Shown in pieces: positions 1 to 7,161 of a stretch of DNA of 12,344 nt; the stretch's first letter is position 1, and each line of letters opens with the position of its first letter. Made by a program: the position numbers and the translations under genes. The notes below the pieces were generated by a model. It saw only the letters and a program-made list of their open reading frames with translations. It had not been told where the DNA came from and made no database searches. Source of the DNA: Clostridia bacterium (GTDB taxonomy: Bacteria > Bacillota > Clostridia > Oscillospirales > CAG-272); contig JAFTMU010000228.1 in the NCBI GenBank assembly GCA_017452215.1, positions 1 through 12,344 of the forward strand, given 5' to 3'.

Positions 1-206
1 AATATAAGGACGTGGAGCTGGTCTCCTTCGGTCCTTTTGAAGCCCCCGTATATCGGGTGGATAATAAATACCGCATGCGCATGGTAGTCAAATGCAAGCT
101 GAACAAGCGCACCCTTTCCATGCTGGCGGAGCTGCTTTGCTCCTTTGGGCAAAAAATGGGGAGAAAGGTCTCCATGGGCGTAGACCTCAATCCCTCAAAT
201 CTGTAA
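1..206 (+). CDS. priA: Primosomal protein N' (PriA helicase), C-terminal end only
   Basis: The frame is open from the left edge of the window (full codons from base 3) to TAA at 204-206, giving the last 67 residues of a longer protein. PriA is the 3'-5' DNA helicase that reloads the replication machinery at stalled forks. The visible tail has the PriA C-terminal layout: a G-P-F-E-A-P-V loop, a basic strand (K-Y-R-M-R-M-V-V-K-C-K), a helix, and a final strand ending D-L-N-P-S-N-L, close to the D-[IV]-[ND]-P ending of the family. The helicase motifs and zinc-binding cysteines lie outside the window. The assignment is supported by def starting 16 bases downstream, since priA-def-fmt is a classic Firmicutes order. 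A GTG at base 12 is internal, not a start. Confidence 0.88.
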   Translation, partial: YKDVELVSFGPFEAPVYRVDNKYRMRMVVKCKLNKRTLSMLAELLCSFGQKMGRKVSMGVDLNPSNL

Positions 207-222
207 GTGAGGTTTTAGTATT

Positions 223-675
223 ATGGCAAAATTAAAGATTGTTAAGCACGGGGACGAGATCCTTCGCAAGGTCTGCCGTCCCGTAGAGCAGATCACCCCC
301 CGCATCGTGACGCTTCTGGACGATATGATCGAGACCATGCGTGATGCCGACGGCTGCGGACTTGCCGCTCCCCAGGTGGGGATTCTGCGCCGCATCGCCG
401 TGGTCGAGGTGGAGGAGGGGCAGGTCATTGAGCTGATCAACCCCAAGATCATCGCCTACGCAGGGGAGCAAAGGGAGCAGGAGGGCTGCCTCTCGATCCC
501 GGGCAGATGGGGCATCACCAAGCGCCCCATGCACGTCACGGTTCGGGCGCTCAACCGCCACGGAAAGGTCTTTGAGGTCTCGGGGAGCGAATTGTTGGCA
601 CGTGCCTTGTGCCATGAGATCGACCATTTGGACGGAAAGCTGTTTTTGGATTGCATGATAGAGGAAGTGAAATAA
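223..675 (+). CDS. def: Peptide deformylase
   Basis: This metalloenzyme removes the N-formyl group from the first methionine of new proteins at the ribosome. All three family motifs are present in the 150-residue product: G-C-G-L-A-A-P-Q (residues 44-51), E-G-C-L-S (87-91) and H-E-I-D-H (131-135). Cys89, His131 and His135 should bind the metal, Glu132 is the catalytic acid/base, and Gln51 and Leu90 line the site. The length is typical of the short bacterial enzymes. The ATG at 223 follows a GTGAGG ribosome site at 207-212, and the protein begins with the usual basic strand leading to D-E-I-L-R. It lies between priA and fmt, and its stop shares one base with the fmt start (TAATG), so def and fmt are probably translationally coupled. 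Nothing looks broken. Confidence 0.97.
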   Translation: MAKLKIVKHGDEILRKVCRPVEQITPRIVTLLDDMIETMRDADGCGLAAPQVGILRRIAVVEVEEGQVIELINPKIIAYAGEQREQEGCLSIPGRWGITKRPMHVTVRALNRHGKVFEVSGSELLARALCHEIDHLDGKLFLDCMIEEVK

Positions 676-1610
676 TGCGAATCGTATTTATGGGAACGCC
701 GGATTTTGCACTGTTTTCTCTCCGTGCCCTGGTAGAAGAGGGGGAGAACGTGGTAGGCGTTGTAACACAGCCGGACAAGCCCCGTGGCAGGGGCTACGCC
801 TTGACCCCTCCCCCCGTCAAGGTCTACGCTATGGAGAGGGGAATCCCCGTCTATCAGCCCGCTACACTCAAAGGAGAGGAGTTTGCCGCTCTGCTTCGGG
901 AGCTGGATCCTGAATTGCTGGTGGTTGCGGCTTACGGAAAGATCCTGCCCAAAAACGTGCTGGATTACCCCAAGCACGGGTGCGTTAACGTCCACGGCTC
1001 GCTCCTGCCCGAATATCGGGGAGCAGCGCCCATGCAGCGTGCCATCATGGATGGCAAAAAGCGCACGGGCATCACCACCATGATGATGGACGTAGGCTTG
1101 GATACAGGAGATATGCTCCTCAGGGGAGAGATCGATATTGAAGAAAACGACAATTTTGAGGACGTTCACGATAAATTGGGAGCCTTGGGCGCCGAGGTTT
1201 TGTTGCAGACAGTGAGCGAGATCCGCCAAGGAACACTTGTGCGCATACCGCAAAACGGCGAGGGGGCAACCTATGCCGCAAAGATCGAAAAGAGCGATTG
1301 TCTCATCGATTTTCACCGCACAGCGCAACAGGTGCACGATCAGATCCGAGGACTTTCTCCCATTCCGTTGGCATTCACCCACACCCCCGACGGCAAGATG
1401 TTAAAGGTCACCGCCTCCTGTGTACTCGCACAGAGCGGCGTCTTGGCGCCTGCGGGCACGGTGCTTTCCACCGAGGCGGGCAGGATCGAGGTCGCCTGCG
1501 GGGAGGGAAGCGTGGCACTGCTTTGGGTACTTCCCGAGGGCAAAAAGCGCATGAGCGCCGCCGACTTCATCAACGGCAGAAAGATCGCCAAGGGCGACAT
1601 TTTGGGATAA
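675..1610 (+). CDS. fmt: Methionyl-tRNA formyltransferase
   Basis: This enzyme transfers a formyl group from 10-formyl-tetrahydrofolate to initiator Met-tRNA. The product is 311 residues, the usual size. The N-terminal catalytic domain begins M-R-I-V-F-M-G-T-P-D-F-A. The catalytic residues are visible as Asn105 and His107 (in N-V-H-G-S-L-L-P) and Asp143 (in D-V-G-L-D-T-G-D), matching E. coli Asn106, His108 and Asp144. The P-E-Y-R-G-A-A-P-M-Q loop follows the His. The C-terminal domain from about residue 205 carries the tRNA-binding fold and ends G-R-K-I-A-K-G-D. I chose ATG 675 over the in-frame ATG at 651: 675 matches the family N-terminus, sits behind GAGGAAG (661-667), and overlaps the def stop by one base, whereas 651 lies inside def. 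Confidence 0.97.
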   Translation: MRIVFMGTPDFALFSLRALVEEGENVVGVVTQPDKPRGRGYALTPPPVKVYAMERGIPVYQPATLKGEEFAALLRELDPELLVVAAYGKILPKNVLDYPKHGCVNVHGSLLPEYRGAAPMQRAIMDGKKRTGITTMMMDVGLDTGDMLLRGEIDIEENDNFEDVHDKLGALGAEVLLQTVSEIRQGTLVRIPQNGEGATYAAKIEKSDCLIDFHRTAQQVHDQIRGLSPIPLAFTHTPDGKMLKVTASCVLAQSGVLAPAGTVLSTEAGRIEVACGEGSVALLWVLPEGKKRMSAADFINGRKIAKGDILG

Positions 1611-1641
1611 TAATTTTTCGACGAAGAATTGGAGAAAGACA

Positions 1642-2094
1642 ATGAACGAGCAATTGGAACAATGGTTTGCAACAAGAGAAGAAAAAAAGAAGCAAAGAGC
1701 ACTCGATGAAAAGAAGGACGTGTTAAGAGCGGCAGGGCTTTACAGCAGAGAGTATGGAAAAGAATCCGAGGAGTACCCGCTTTACGATGCCGGCACCTTT
1801 GGGTATTACAAGGAGAACTTTGTTGAGGTTACCGACGAGGAGTATGAAAGGATCAAAAGGATCGTAGAGGAAGAAAAAAGTGCGACTTCGGACAAGAATA
1901 GACCGGGGATCTCAATGATATTGAAGGTGATATCCATGGTTGTGCTTGTATGTGGCATCATTGTGGCATTGGGAGCCCTCAATATTTCCTTTGAGGCTTT
2001 TCTTACTGCGCTTCTCTCTCCAATCCCTTCCGCTACGGTGCTTTGGGCACTATCGGTTGTGATTGACCTGTTATACGACATTAAAAACAAGTAA
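1642..2094 (+). CDS. Small two-helix membrane protein of unknown function
   Basis: I cannot assign a function. The 150-residue product has three parts. Residues 1-30 are highly charged and helical, with an E-E-K-K-K-Q-R run. Residues 31-80 carry a tyrosine/acid-rich stretch including E-E-Y-P-L-Y-D (43-49), Y-Y-K (55-57) and E-V-T-D-E-E-Y-E (62-69). Two hydrophobic segments follow at about 92-113 and 118-143, then a short basic tail. From general recollection, small Clostridia proteins with a similar Y-Y-K / E-V-(T/S)-D-E-E-Y block before membrane helices are common, but none has a role I can name. The start has GGAG at 1631-1634, seven bases upstream. Base composition is clearly lower in GC than in fmt before it or ruvX after it. 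The gene is co-directional and intact. Confidence 0.8.
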   Translation: MNEQLEQWFATREEKKKQRALDEKKDVLRAAGLYSREYGKESEEYPLYDAGTFGYYKENFVEVTDEEYERIKRIVEEEKSATSDKNRPGISMILKVISMVVLVCGIIVALGALNISFEAFLTALLSPIPSATVLWALSVVIDLLYDIKNK

Positions 2095-2117
2095 TTCTTT
2101 TAAACATAAGAGGAACT

Positions 2118-2579
2118 ATGTTAAACCAAGACCAGATCAACTCCGTAAAGGAGACACGTGGGCGTATTCTCGGGGTAGACTTCGGGGATACGAGAACGGG
2201 ACTTGCCGTGTCGGACACAAGCCGTTTTTTGGCGTCGGGCATCGGCTACGTCAGCCCCGGGGGAATTGAAAAGACCGCCGACAAGGTGGCAGAGGTAGCA
2301 CGGGAGCAGAGCGCTGTTGCCGTGGTTGTGGGATTGCCCAAGAACATGGACGGCTCCGAGGGCTTTCGTGCCCAACGTTGCCGTGAATTTGCAGCCCTGT
2401 TGGAGGAGAGATTGGAGGGTGTGACCGTTCTGATGATGGACGAGCGCATGACCACCATGAGCGCCTCCCGCTATCTTAACGAGACCAACACACGGGGCAA
2501 AAAGCGCAAGGGCGTCATCGATACGCTCTCGGCGCAGATCATCCTGCAAAACACCCTGGATCGATTAAAAAATACGTAA
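2118..2579 (+). CDS. ruvX: RuvX/YqgF-family pre-16S rRNA nuclease
   Basis: This is a member of the RNase H-like RuvX/YqgF family, described as Holliday-junction-resolvase-like and, in E. coli, linked to maturation of the 16S rRNA 5' end. The 153-residue product has the expected motifs: L-G-V-D-F-G-D-T-R-T-G-L-A-V-S-D (18-33) with the first acidic residue Asp21, V-V-G-L-P (70-74), M-D-E-R (107-110) and the closing acidic residue Asp135 in K-G-V-I-D-T-L-S-A. The ATG at 2118 has AAGAGGA at 2108-2114 and is the only usable start; it gives about 14 residues ahead of the usual M-R-I-L-G beginning. In many Firmicutes ruvX sits near alaS and ireB, so its place here is unusual. With fmt, rsmB, rlmN and rsgA it fits a translation and ribosome theme. 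Confidence 0.92.
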   Translation: MLNQDQINSVKETRGRILGVDFGDTRTGLAVSDTSRFLASGIGYVSPGGIEKTADKVAEVAREQSAVAVVVGLPKNMDGSEGFRAQRCREFAALLEERLEGVTVLMMDERMTTMSASRYLNETNTRGKKRKGVIDTLSAQIILQNTLDRLKNT

Positions 2580-2598
2580 CCATAAGAGGAGTATTATC

Positions 2599-4197
2599 AT
2601 GAAGGCCTGTATCGTTCAGCCGCACTATTCTACCGAGTATCAAGATTCCGACGCCTTGTTTGCGTGGGAGATGGAGATGTTGGATGCCTGTGACGGAAGC
2701 ATGGATATCATCGTCTTTCCCGAGGCGTGCGACGTGCCCGCTTTGGCAAAAACCAGAGAGGAATACGAGGCAAGCGTTGCCAAATACCAAGCGCCCCTGT
2801 TGCAAAAGGCGAGGGAGACGGCAAAGCGATGCAATGCCACGCTCTTTATCAACCTTTCCTCCTACAATCCGGGAGGGCTACGCAATACCACCTACGCCAT
2901 CGATCCCACGGGAGAGGTGGTGGGGCGCTACGATAAGGAGCACCTGACTCCCGGTGAGGAGAGCAAGATGGGCAAGGAGGCAGGCTATACCTACGAGCAT
3001 AGCGAGCCCACCGTCATTGAGATCGACGGCGTACGCTACGGCTTTTTGACCTGCTACGATTTTTACTTTTACGAAAACTTCGCCCACATTGCCCGCAAGG
3101 GAGTGGACGTGATCATCGGTTGCTCCCATCAACGAAGCGATACCCACAGAGCTCTGGAAATTATCACCGCCTTCTGTGCCTATCAGTGTAACGCCTACGT
3201 TCTCCGCTCCTCGGTGAGCATGGACGAGACCTCGGACATCGGCGGCGGCTCTATGGTGGTATCTCCTAAGGGAGAGGTGCTGGTGAATATGGAGAGCCGT
3301 GTGGGCAAGGTGTGCGTGGATTTTGATCCCCACAATAAGTACTATAAGCCCGCAGGCTTTGGCAATCCCCCCGCTGCCCATTACGAATACATTGAGCAGG
3401 GACGCCGCCCTTGGAAATACCGTGCGGCGGGCAGTGCCATCGTGTTAGATGATGAAAAAATGCCCTATCCCCGCATTTGCGCTCACCGAGGCTTTAACAC
3501 CGTAGCCCCCGAGAACGGCATGCCTGCCTTTGGCTCTGCCGTAGCCATGGGAGCGGAGGAGATCGAATTTGATCTTTGGTATACCAAGGACGGGGAGATC
3601 GTCTCCATTCACGACGATTGCTTGGAGCGTGTCTCCACGGGTATGGGACGGGTGTGGGAGCATACCTACGAGGAGCTTTTGCAATACGATTTCGGTGTTA
3701 AATTCGGTAAGGAATTTGCAGGACTTCGCATTCTCAAATTTGAGGAGATCCTCAAAAAATTCGCCTGCCATTGCATTATGAACATTCATATCAAAACGGT
3801 GAATAACGACGTGGAATACGACGAGGCGCTCCTGGATAAGATCGTCGCCCTCATTGATAAATACGATTGCCGCAAATACGTTTACTTTATGAGTGGCAAC
3901 GATCATTTCCTCTCTCTTGCACAGCGTCGGGTGCCCGATATCACCCGTTGCTGCGGCGGCGGAGATGCCCCGATGGAGATCGTGGAGAGAGCCATTCGCT
4001 ACGGTTGCAAAAAGGTGCAGCTTTTCATGGAATATTATAACGAGGCAATGATCCAAAAGGCGCACGAGCACGGCATTCGATGCAATTATTTTTACTGTGA
4101 CGATCCCGAACAAGCAAAGCGCATGCTTGCCATGGGGATCGATACGGTGCTGACCAACGATTATCAATGCGTATCCGACGCCATTCGGAATTCTTAA
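2599..4197 (+). CDS. Carbon-nitrogen hydrolase (nitrilase family) fused to a GDPD domain
   Basis: This 532-residue protein has two enzyme domains. Residues 1 to about 265 form a nitrilase-superfamily domain with its Glu-Lys-Cys triad: Glu42 (F-P-E-A-C), Lys113 (Y-D-K-E-H) and Cys152 (L-T-C-Y-D), with a further acidic residue at Glu120 (T-P-G-E-E). Such domains hydrolyse amide or nitrile C-N bonds. Residues about 290-530 form a glycerophosphodiester phosphodiesterase-like domain: His296-Arg297, P-E-N (304-306), Glu323 and Asp325 (E-I-E-F-D), and His338-Asp339 (S-I-H-D-D). The segment that usually reads N-I-E-I-K, with Glu as a metal ligand, reads N-I-H-I-K (395-399). There is no signal peptide or membrane segment, so it is probably cytosolic. 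The start has AGAGGAG at 2585-2591. The frame is continuous through the linker, so the fusion looks real. The substrate is unknown. Confidence 0.9.
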   Translation: MKACIVQPHYSTEYQDSDALFAWEMEMLDACDGSMDIIVFPEACDVPALAKTREEYEASVAKYQAPLLQKARETAKRCNATLFINLSSYNPGGLRNTTYAIDPTGEVVGRYDKEHLTPGEESKMGKEAGYTYEHSEPTVIEIDGVRYGFLTCYDFYFYENFAHIARKGVDVIIGCSHQRSDTHRALEIITAFCAYQCNAYVLRSSVSMDETSDIGGGSMVVSPKGEVLVNMESRVGKVCVDFDPHNKYYKPAGFGNPPAAHYEYIEQGRRPWKYRAAGSAIVLDDEKMPYPRICAHRGFNTVAPENGMPAFGSAVAMGAEEIEFDLWYTKDGEIVSIHDDCLERVSTGMGRVWEHTYEELLQYDFGVKFGKEFAGLRILKFEEILKKFACHCIMNIHIKTVNNDVEYDEALLDKIVALIDKYDCRKYVYFMSGNDHFLSLAQRRVPDITRCCGGGDAPMEIVERAIRYGCKKVQLFMEYYNEAMIQKAHEHGIRCNYFYCDDPEQAKRMLAMGIDTVLTNDYQCVSDAIRNS

Positions 4198-4215
4198 ACA
4201 AAAAAGGCAAACAAG

Positions 4216-5097
4216 ATGCAACATCAACCACCCAAGCGGATCGCTGCGATCCATGATCTTTCCTGCGTCGGCAGATGCGCTCTGACCGTTGTGATCCCCG
4301 TGCTATCTGTCATGGGATACCAAACGGTGCCTCTGCCCACCGCATTACTTTCCTCTCACACGGGGGGCTTTGACGATCTGTATTTCAAGGATCTGACCGA
4401 GCATATTTCTCCCATCGCACAGCACTTTTTGCGCTTGGATCTGCGCTTTCGTGCCATCTATACGGGATTTTTGGGAAGTGCGGAGCAGATCCATACCGTG
4501 GAGAGCTTCATTCGTGAATTTCGGGACAAGCCCGACGAAACGGGAGAGGCGCCCCTGATCCTCATCGACCCCGTCATGGGGGACGACGGGGTGCTGTATT
4601 CCACCTATACGCCCGATCTTGTGGAGGGGATCCGCCACCTGAGCCGCTATGCCCAGGTTTTGACCCCCAATCTGACCGAGGCGTGTCTCTTGACGGGGAT
4701 CGCTTACGAAAAAACGCAATCTATGAGCGAGACAGCGCTCACCGCTTATCTGGAGACGCTGTTGAGCGCCTTGGAGGCGAAGGGAACCGAGCGCATCGTC
4801 ATCACGGGGGTAGAGACTCCCGACGGCAAGGTAGCAAACTACGGCAGAGACCGTGACGGTAAACGCTTCTTCATTGCCCGTGAGCACATGGGGAACTCCT
4901 ATCCCGGGACGGGGGAGATCTTTGCCTCGGTGCTCTTGGGAGAGCTTTTGCGTGGAAGCAGCTTTGAGGCGGCTTCTGCCGCCGCTGCGGATTACGTGGG
5001 CTTTTTGATCTGCCAATCCTCCAAGATCGATACCCCCACCCGTATGGGTGTGGCGTTAGAGCCTTATCTGCACCTTTTGGCAGGGAAGCAAGAATGA
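4216..5097 (+). CDS. Pyridoxal/pyridoxamine kinase, ribokinase superfamily
   Basis: The 293-residue product matches clostridial pyridoxamine kinases of the PdxK/PdxY group, which phosphorylate vitamin B6 vitamers in PLP salvage. The N-terminus has the family I-H-D-L-S-C-V-G-R-C-A-L-T block (12-24), then P-T-A-L-L-S-S-H-T (41-49), I-Y-T-G-F-L-G (81-87), D-P-V-M-G-D-D-G (118-125) and P-N-L-T-E-A (151-156). The C-terminal anion-hole motif, normally G-T-G-D with Asp as catalytic base, reads G-T-G-E at 231-234 (codon GAG at 4915-4917). Activity could therefore be altered. ATG 4216 gives the expected N-terminus, although no strong ribosome site is visible in the 18-base gap. A thiamine-pathway (ThiD-like) kinase is less likely because of the first motifs. 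I give no symbol because pdxK and pdxY cannot be separated here. Confidence 0.87.
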   Translation: MQHQPPKRIAAIHDLSCVGRCALTVVIPVLSVMGYQTVPLPTALLSSHTGGFDDLYFKDLTEHISPIAQHFLRLDLRFRAIYTGFLGSAEQIHTVESFIREFRDKPDETGEAPLILIDPVMGDDGVLYSTYTPDLVEGIRHLSRYAQVLTPNLTEACLLTGIAYEKTQSMSETALTAYLETLLSALEAKGTERIVITGVETPDGKVANYGRDRDGKRFFIAREHMGNSYPGTGEIFASVLLGELLRGSSFEAASAAAADYVGFLICQSSKIDTPTRMGVALEPYLHLLAGKQE

Positions 5098-5116
5098 AGA
5101 AGAAAGGATCAAACAA

Positions 5117-5833
5117 ATGACCAATCAACGCACGTTTCGCCTTTTCGGCAGAGTGGTAAAGATATCCTTGACCGTGCTGATCTTTTTGGTCTGCGGCATT
5201 CTGCTTTGGCGTGTGTTCTCCTCGGGGGATCCTGCCTCCATGTCCGCACTTTCGGTCAACGAGCCCCTCAGAGAGGCATATCGGGAGCACGGAGAGAACC
5301 TGCTCCTGCAATATCAGAATCAAAATCCCTCCATCACCCAGGCAGAGCACAACCGAGGCTATTTTTCGGTGACGCAGTACGTTTTTATCCCCCAGGCAAA
5401 CCAGGTACAGTTGGTGTTCCGCTACAATAACAGCACCATTCAGCACCTCAAGGAGGATAAGGGGCTTGCGGAGCTGCCCTCCAAGGAGGACGATCTGTTC
5501 GACGTGACGCTGGTGGTGACCGAGGATCTGACCCCCAACAACACAGAGGATAACGATGAGGAGAGCGCCGTGAAAAAGGAGCGGATCTATCCCACCTCGG
5601 GCGGCTGCACCAGGGATACCACCTCTCTGTATACTTATTACCGCTACACCTTTGACGGCGTCACGGTGGAGGATCTGACCCTTGGGGTATTCGTCGACGT
5701 ATATTACGTGGGAGATCTGAATTACGAGGAAAAGGCGTACGGCACGCTTTGTATCTATAACAGCTCCTACGATTGGATCACCCGAGGACTTACGGGGGAG
5801 GAGATCGGGGCACTGACCCGCAAAGAGGACTGA
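5117..5833 (+). CDS. Membrane-anchored extracytoplasmic protein of unknown function
   Basis: No function can be assigned. The 238-residue product has a basic N-terminus (residues 1-15, several Arg and Lys), one hydrophobic segment at about 16-33, and a polar remainder of about 200 residues. This is the layout of a protein anchored by an uncleaved N-terminal helix with its main domain outside the membrane. The outer part looks beta-rich, with alternating strands such as Q-Y-V-F-I-P, V-Q-L-V-F-R-Y and L-G-V-F-V-D-V-Y-Y-V. An acidic, probably flexible stretch lies around 140-155. Two cysteines, in G-G-C-T and T-L-C-I-Y, could form a disulfide. A purine-rich ribosome site, AAGAAAGGA, lies at 5100-5108. 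The gene starts 19 bases after the kinase and ends 15 bases before rsmB, so it probably shares their transcript. Confidence 0.8.
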   Translation: MTNQRTFRLFGRVVKISLTVLIFLVCGILLWRVFSSGDPASMSALSVNEPLREAYREHGENLLLQYQNQNPSITQAEHNRGYFSVTQYVFIPQANQVQLVFRYNNSTIQHLKEDKGLAELPSKEDDLFDVTLVVTEDLTPNNTEDNDEESAVKKERIYPTSGGCTRDTTSLYTYYRYTFDGVTVEDLTLGVFVDVYYVGDLNYEEKAYGTLCIYNSSYDWITRGLTGEEIGALTRKED

Positions 5834-5848
5834 TAAATAGGAGGCTCT

Positions 5849-7132
5849 ATGGGAGAGGCAAGAAAAATTGCATGGACGGTATTGAATAAATGCATGGCGA
5901 TGGAGCAATTTTCCAACATTGCCCTGGATACGGCGATCAAGCGCTCCTCCTTGGATAGCGCCGAACGAGGACTTTTGACGGCGCTGGTCTACGGGGTCAT
6001 CGAAAAGCGACTGACGCTGGACGCCTGCATCGAGACCTATGCCCAAAGATCGATCAAGGAGATTGCCCCCGACGTGCGCAATCTGCTTCGCATGGGGCTG
6101 TATCAAATGGCGTTTTTGGAGCGGGTGCCCGATCACGCCGCCGTCAACGAGACGGTATCTATGGCACAAAAATGGGTCAAGGGCTTCGTCAACGCCGTCT
6201 TGCGTGCCTTCGCAAGAGAGGGGAAGCGGATCCCCATTCCCGACAAGGACGAGGACCCCATCGGATATCTTTCGGTCAACTATTCCTTCCTTCCCTCCCT
6301 GTGTGAAAAATTCGTGGCTGTTTTCGGTATGCAGCGGACGGAGGAGCTTTTGGCGGCGTTCGGAAAGCAACCGCCTCTGACCCTTCGGGTCAATCTGTTA
6401 AAGACGACAAGAGAGGAGCTGCTGCTCCGCTTACGTGCCCAAGGACTTGCGGCAGAGCCTACGCCGATGAGCCCCGTTGGGATCCTTGTCACGTCCAAGA
6501 TCCCCGTTACCACGCTTTCGGGATTTGAGGAGGGACTCTTTTTCGTGCAGGACGAGGCGTCCCAGCTTTGTACACAGGCAGTGGGAGCAGAGCCCGGAAT
6601 GCACGTTTTGGACACCTGCGCCTGCCCGGGCTCCAAATCCTTTGCCATGGCAATGGATATGCAAAATACAGGCAGCGTTACGGCATGCGATCTGCACGCC
6701 AACAAACTTTCCTTGGTACAGAGCGGAGCGGAACGCTTGGGGATCTCTAATTTGCAGATCTGCGCACGGGACGCAAGAGAGGAAAACTCGGAGTGGCACA
6801 AGGCATTTGACCGTGTGCTTTGCGACGTGCCTTGCTCGGGCTTCGGCGTCTTCGCCAAAAAGCCCGAATTACGCTACAAGGATCCGCTGCAAAGCGAACG
6901 CCTGCCCGTGATCCAAGGGGACATTTTGCGCAATTCGGCAGGTTACGTCAAACCGGGTGGCAGGCTCGTTTATTCCACCTGCACCATCCTCCCCGAGGAG
7001 AATTGGTGGAACGTGGAGCAATTTTTGCAGGAAAATACGGAATTTGATCTGATCGAGCAACGCACGCTCTATCCCGATACCGACGGCACCGACGGCTTCT
7101 TTTTTGCGGTGCTGGAGAGAAGGGCGGAGTGA
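5849..7132 (+). CDS. rsmB: 16S rRNA (cytosine-967-C5)-methyltransferase
   Basis: RsmB (Sun) uses S-adenosylmethionine to methylate C967 of 16S rRNA (E. coli numbering). The 427-residue product has the two expected parts. Residues 1-125 form a NusB-like RNA-binding helical domain, with R-N-L-L-R-M-G-L-Y-Q at 77-86 and H-A-A-V-N-E-T-V at 96-103. Residues about 170-427 form the methyltransferase. Its SAM-binding loop is V-L-D-T-C-A-C-P-G-S-K-S (253-264), a mild variant of the common D-A-C-A-A-P-G-G-K. The two catalytic cysteines of the family are Cys329 in D-V-P-C-S-G and Cys378 in Y-S-T-C-T. A perfect AGGAGG at 5839-5844 precedes ATG 5849. The stop (TGA 7130-7132) nearly abuts rlmN, matching the standard rsmB-rlmN order. 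Confidence 0.96.
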   Translation: MGEARKIAWTVLNKCMAMEQFSNIALDTAIKRSSLDSAERGLLTALVYGVIEKRLTLDACIETYAQRSIKEIAPDVRNLLRMGLYQMAFLERVPDHAAVNETVSMAQKWVKGFVNAVLRAFAREGKRIPIPDKDEDPIGYLSVNYSFLPSLCEKFVAVFGMQRTEELLAAFGKQPPLTLRVNLLKTTREELLLRLRAQGLAAEPTPMSPVGILVTSKIPVTTLSGFEEGLFFVQDEASQLCTQAVGAEPGMHVLDTCACPGSKSFAMAMDMQNTGSVTACDLHANKLSLVQSGAERLGISNLQICARDAREENSEWHKAFDRVLCDVPCSGFGVFAKKPELRYKDPLQSERLPVIQGDILRNSAGYVKPGGRLVYSTCTILPEENWWNVEQFLQENTEFDLIEQRTLYPDTDGTDGFFFAVLERRAE

Positions 7133-7161
7133 GCATGACGGAACTTTTGGAAGGAAACAGC

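Noticed and set aside
651-677. Upstream ATG 651 as the fmt start
   Set aside because: It lies inside def and adds eight residues not found in the family. ATG 675 has a ribosome site and matches the family N-terminus.
456-1382. Minus-strand open frame of 308 codons opposite def and fmt
   Set aside because: It is the mirror of two well-supported genes and has no protein-like features.
1612-1630. Near-perfect dyad AATTTTTCG-A-CGAAGAATT between fmt and the next gene
   Set aside because: As an RNA hairpin it would have a weak AT-rich stem and a very small loop without a T tract, so I do not call it a terminator. It could be a chance dyad.
3445-4254. Minus-strand open frame opposite the GDPD domain
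   Set aside because: It is antisense to a domain with clear catalytic motifs and has no independent support.
4871-6370. Minus-strand open frame of 499 codons spanning three + strand genes
   Set aside because: It runs antisense across the kinase end, the unknown membrane-anchored gene and the rsmB start, with no recognisable domain or ribosome site.
7129-7161. GTG 7129 or ATG 7135 as the rlmN start
   Set aside because: Both are possible, and GGAG at 7126-7129 could serve ATG 7135. ATG 7162 has the better-placed AAGGA and fits the family N-terminus more closely, so it was preferred with some doubt.
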